From Camillea tinctor (Eukaryota > Ascomycota > Sordariomycetes > Xylariales > Xylariaceae), in assembly GCA_022578605.1 (NCBI GenBank), contig MU394144.1, forward strand, positions 62,001-126,000: 64,000 nt of DNA, given 5' to 3'. Position 1 is the first letter of the stretch; the number at the start of each line of letters is the position of its first letter. Positions 60,395 to 64,000 of the stretch are shown piece after piece. Below the pieces are notes generated by a model. It had not been told where the DNA came from, did not search any database, and worked only from the letters and a program-made list of their open reading frames with translations. Position numbers and translations under genes: made by a program.

Positions 60395-62968
60395 TCACGA
60401 CTGGCCCGGCAGCTTCGCCGGTATATCCCCATCCGAATCGGTATCGTCCGTCTCAGACGAATCATCGTCGTCGTCCAGCACCACGGGGGCCGTGGCCGAG
60501 CCGCTCCTCTGCTGCTGCTGTTGCTGCTGCGTGGAACCCACATGCGAGGATACCCGGTACCCCTTGCGCTGGTACGAAGACAGGCTGTTGTTCTGGGCCG
60601 GCATCGACGGCGAAGGCCGCGACGGCATCGAGGCCAGGAACTGCGTCGGGTCCGTGGTCGCGGCCGTAGCCGCCGAGCCGCCGAGCCCGGAGTTCATCGC
60701 CGCGACCGCGAGGTGGCTGCTGGCACTCGCCGCGCCGTTACTCGGCACGACGGGCGAGCCCGCGTACTCCGAGCGCTGGCGCTTCGGCACGGGCGTGCCC
60801 TCCGCGGGAGAAGATTCATACCCGTGCTTCGGCGTCGACGGCGGCAGCACGCCCATGCGCGCCTTCTGGCCCTCGATCTCGGCGCGCGGCCGCCGGTTGC
60901 GCAACCGCACCCCGTACTTCTTCCGGATCAGGCTCTGCCTCGTGCTGAAGTTGTTCTGCACCCCGTCCCAGCGCATCTTGCGCTCCACCGGGTCGGCGAT
61001 GGCCTCCGCCTCGCGGAACCGCGCCGCGAACGAGATCTCGGCTTGCCGCAGCTCTTCGAGGAGTAGCGCGCGGGTGTGTGGGTCGAGATTGCGGTACGGG
61101 TCGTCGGCTGTGGGGGAGGGGGAGGCGTGGGTGGGAGGAGCGTGGGATTGCGGTGACCGGTGGGCGTTGACGGCGGGCCAGTGGGGGGATTGTGTTGGAG
61201 GGGGCGGTTGAGGCGGGCTGTGGTGCGAGGGTATGGCGGCTGGGGATGTGGATTTGCCTGCTTGGGGGGTTGCGGGTGCGGTGCCGTGGTCGCTGCAGAC
61301 GTTGTTATCGAGATGCTGTAAGGAGGGGTGGAGTCAGTAATTATACGTTGCTGATGGTATTATGATCATCGTGGTGGGCTCACATATTGTTGTCCAACCT
61401 TGGTTATAAACCCGGCACCGCAGTGTTCGCACTCAAAGGGGAACCCGGATGGACTAGGGACGTCCTTCGAGCATAGTTGTCTCTGGACATGCTATTTTGG
61501 GGGTATTAGCAACTAGATATACATAGAACACCGTTTGCAGGGCTGGCGGAGTGACGCTTACATATTCATATGGTGCCGTCTTGTCGAATGTGCGCCAGCA
61601 TAGCCGGCACTGCAGGGGTACTGAAGGAGGTATTTGGCCTGGATTAGGGGGTCGGGTGAGGTGCATATTTTGTGGCCAACGACCATAATGATGAGTCTGT
61701 ACCGGAGGGACCAACCCCGAGACATGCGCCTTCACCGCGGGCCGAGCAGGTTGAGTAGGCTGGGCGGGTTGAGTGGGCTGGGCGGGTTGAGTAGAGCGGG
61801 TAGGTTGCGTAGGCCGAGCAGGTTGAGTGGACCGAGCGGGGTGAGCAGTGGCTACCTTCTCCTTGTAATCTTCGATAACATCGCTGTTTTCATACCCCAG
61901 ACGCTCCGCTCGCGCAAGAGCATTGATCAAAGACCGGGCATCAACCGTCTTGAGACGCTTCTCCATAGCCTTGTCCAAGAAGGCGTCGCTACATCTTTCC
62001 AGGATCATATCGCCAATGTCATCCAAGTCGCGAGGCTTGAAGTGGCCGACGATCTCTCGCTTAGATTCTGATACCATCTTGGACCCGAAATCCTGAATAG
62101 AACGGCGTACAATAGCTCCATTGGCGTGGTGGATGACAGCATTTAACTGAAGAGCGGTTAGCTTGTTTGCGATTGAGGATAAAGTAGGTCAAGCGGTCAG
62201 CGGCATGTGTTATGGGTGTTATGCTTAAGGGGTGAAGAAAGAAATGCAATAAAGAAAAGGAAGGGAAAAGGAGGGATGAGGAAAAGGGGGAGAACGTACA
62301 AGGAAAGCGTGATGAAATTCAGAACCAAGTAATGCCTTCTCCCAATTGTCGCGGACAACGCGACGGACAGCTTCAGGAGCGGATTCGTGCACAGCATGTC
62401 TGAGGCGGTCTACGTCTTGGTCGAAGGCCTTAGAATAGGTCTGGCGAGGAGACGGAAAGCTCTGTGTCACGGGCTGGTTTTGGTTTTGAGGAACAACCAC
62501 CTGAGTTCGATTTGGAGTCTCGTGGGCTAGATCGATCTCCATAGGTGTAGTTGACGATTCTTTTGTTATTGTTGTTGCTGATGCTGTTGTCACCGGCAGA
62601 GTAGCTGGACTAGGGGTAGTAGGAGTAGGAGTAGCTGAAGTTGAAGTTGAAGCCGGAGCCAGAGCCGGAGCCGGAGCCGGAGCTTGAGCTTGAGCCTGTA
62701 CGGCAACTGGCGCCGTGCTTGCAGCAACCGCATCACCATTGATACGAGATGTGTTATTTTGATTCTGATTCTGATGGGGTTGATTTTGATTTTGATGCAA
62801 CTGATTTTCGGTTGGTGTCTGTGATCGCGACTGCGAATATAACTGCGCATGTGCAGTGAGAACTTCTTTTAAGCCGAGTGCTGGTGCTGGACCTTGGGCT
62901 GAAACTGAAGCTAGAGCTGGAGCTGAAGCCGGCGTTGGGGCCGGGTCCGAGGCCGGGATTGACTCCAT
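60395..62968 (-). CDS. Double C2HC zinc-finger protein, putative nuclear regulator (760 aa)
   Basis: Four exons on the minus strand: 62968-62300, 62146-61562, 61491-61384 and 61315-60395, an exact 761 codons. Introns are 153, 70 and 68 bp, all phase 0. The N-terminal ~160 residues are Ala/Pro/Gln/Asn-rich. A helical domain follows (DQDVDRLRHAVHESAPEAVR; ENWEKALLGSEF-like; VDARSLINALARAERLGYEN), then a hexapeptide Thr-Gln-Pro repeat. Next come two fingers of identical spacing C-x2-C-x12-H-x5-C: CRLCWRTF...HVQRQLC and CEHCGAGF...HLDNNVC. After a Pro/His-rich spacer there is a basic helical block (VERKMRWDGVQNNFSTRQSL; KKYGVRLRNRRPRAEIEGQK) with nuclear-localisation character, then a poly-Gln run and an acidic end. 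DNA or protein binding in the nucleus is inferred; no named family is recognised. The frame stays open upstream of the chosen ATG. Confidence 0.82.
61741..61848 (-). repeat. 18-bp coding minisatellite (hexapeptide repeat)
   Basis: Six consecutive 18-bp units inside exon 2 of the zinc-finger gene encode variants of Thr-Gln-Pro-Ala-Arg/Gln-Pro. Units differ by a few substitutions but not in length, so the frame is preserved. Confidence 0.88.
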
Positions 62969-64000
62969 AATTATTTGCCGGTACTTTTCGGCCACTTGAT
63001 TTGATGTATCAATGTGAGTGGCTGCACGTCCGACAGGGTAGATAAGTTGAATTTATCTTGCAGAAAAAAAAAGATAAAAGATAAGTGATAGCAAAATAGC
63101 TGAAAAGGGTAACCGTAGAAGGGTTTTGATGGTGCCAGCCCAGCCTACTTTTCTAGGCTTACTTATCTAGTGGGTCTAACAGGTTGCGCTCTCAGAAATC
63201 AGGAAATAGCAATCTAATGATTGTGTACTGTAGTGTAAGGTTTGTACATAGTAAGCTAGGGTTGTGATTGACGATTTTCTTATTAGGTTCCCTGCTTAAC
63301 GCCCTTTCTCCCTTGCATAGGGAGATAAAAATTAAGAAAAAATAATAATAATAAAAGAGAAAGATTAACCACAGCACGTTGTTGTCCTGGTTCTTTATCG
63401 GGAGAAGACAATAAGAGATGGATGACACGAACACGAGACGAAAATAATATGAGGGTGTTTGGGCTGGATGGTTGTTTTAAAGATTAATTTTTTTTTTCAT
63501 TTAATTAAAATAATAAAGTGGCGCACTTATTTATATTTTATTTTAGTTATTTACTAATTAATGTTAATTTAAAAAGGGGCTTACACATTTATAATTTTGT
63601 AACTATATGTCCCACATTTACCATTAAAACGCATTATAATTGGTCCTTTCTTCATTATTTTACGTTGAAAGTAATGCAATGCTGATTTACCTTTTTCTCT
63701 TTATTATGGCCGATTTCCGTTTATTAATCGGCTGAATTAACAAGACCCGCTTCTTCCTGCCTGAACTGCTGATTTGTCTTTGCCACTTTTTATTTTTAAT
63801 ATTTTAATATTCACAGTAGTGTAACACACCTCACCTCACTTTAGGTTTTGCCAAAACCATAACTTACGTATCATTCTCGTGTAAGACGTATACAAGTTGT
63901 ACAATGCACTTATCATCTTACACACCCATATGCACTGCATCACATCACATCATACGCAATATCAAACATAACAACCGCAAACTTGTATAGCAAACGTATG
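62969..64000. other. AT-rich end of window
   Basis: Upstream of the zinc-finger gene the frame is open to about 63040 without an ATG. Beyond 63480 the sequence becomes strongly AT-rich, with TTTAATT-type runs. No gene, repeat end or RNA gene is recognised. Confidence 0.5.

Noticed and set aside
60231..61211. 326-codon plus-strand open frame
   Set aside because: It lies antisense to exon 4 of the zinc-finger gene. Its Arg/Cys/Gly composition reflects the GC-rich complementary strand, and it has no motif.

Overview
The window looks like a chromosomal segment of a filamentous ascomycete, probably a Sordariomycete; order and genus cannot be settled from the sequence. The evidence is short spliceosomal introns (mostly 50-125 bp, GTAAGT/GTATGT donors, CTAAC-like branch sites, CAG/TAG acceptors), monocistronic genes on both strands, pyrimidine-rich leaders, and protein families typical of Pezizomycotina. 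I see no tRNA, rRNA, CRISPR or intact transposon.

Layout. 1-2.5 kb: non-coding. 2.5-3.7 kb: one conserved fungal protein of unknown function. 3.7-12.7 kb: a degraded accessory island with three broken genes in a row: an aldo-keto reductase, a zinc alcohol dehydrogenase and a bZIP/DUF3425 regulator. Each carries premature stops, and some also carry frameshifts or truncation. 12.7-25 kb: a housekeeping block with an M1 aminopeptidase (with a mitochondrial-type leader), the U5 snRNP helicase PRP28, mitochondrial ribosomal protein mL59/MRPL25, the diphthamide J-protein DPH4 and a 14-3-3 protein. 25-31 kb: gene-poor DNA rich in a TACCTAGGTA palindrome. 31-42 kb: ATPase inhibitor IF1, an assembly gap beside long G, T and C runs, nucleoporin NSP1/NUP62, an aftiphilin-like (LAA2-type) trafficking protein and eIF2 gamma. 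42-54 kb: a four-helix membrane protein, a small mitochondrial membrane protein, UMP/CMP kinase URA6 and eIF3m. 54-63 kb: a large disordered/coiled-coil fungal protein with a reading-frame conflict near its 5' end, and a double C2HC zinc-finger protein. 63-64 kb: AT-rich, nothing found.

The intact genes are core functions (splicing, translation, mitochondria, nuclear pore, signalling) with no operon-like link. Several share divergent promoters: PRP28/mL59, NSP1/LAA2-like, eIF2 gamma/four-TM protein and eIF3m/coiled-coil protein. The most unusual signals are the dead three-gene island, a pair of zinc fingers each split by a phase-0 intron at the same residue, a GC-AG intron in mL59, and a tandem AGAG acceptor where two reading frames converge.
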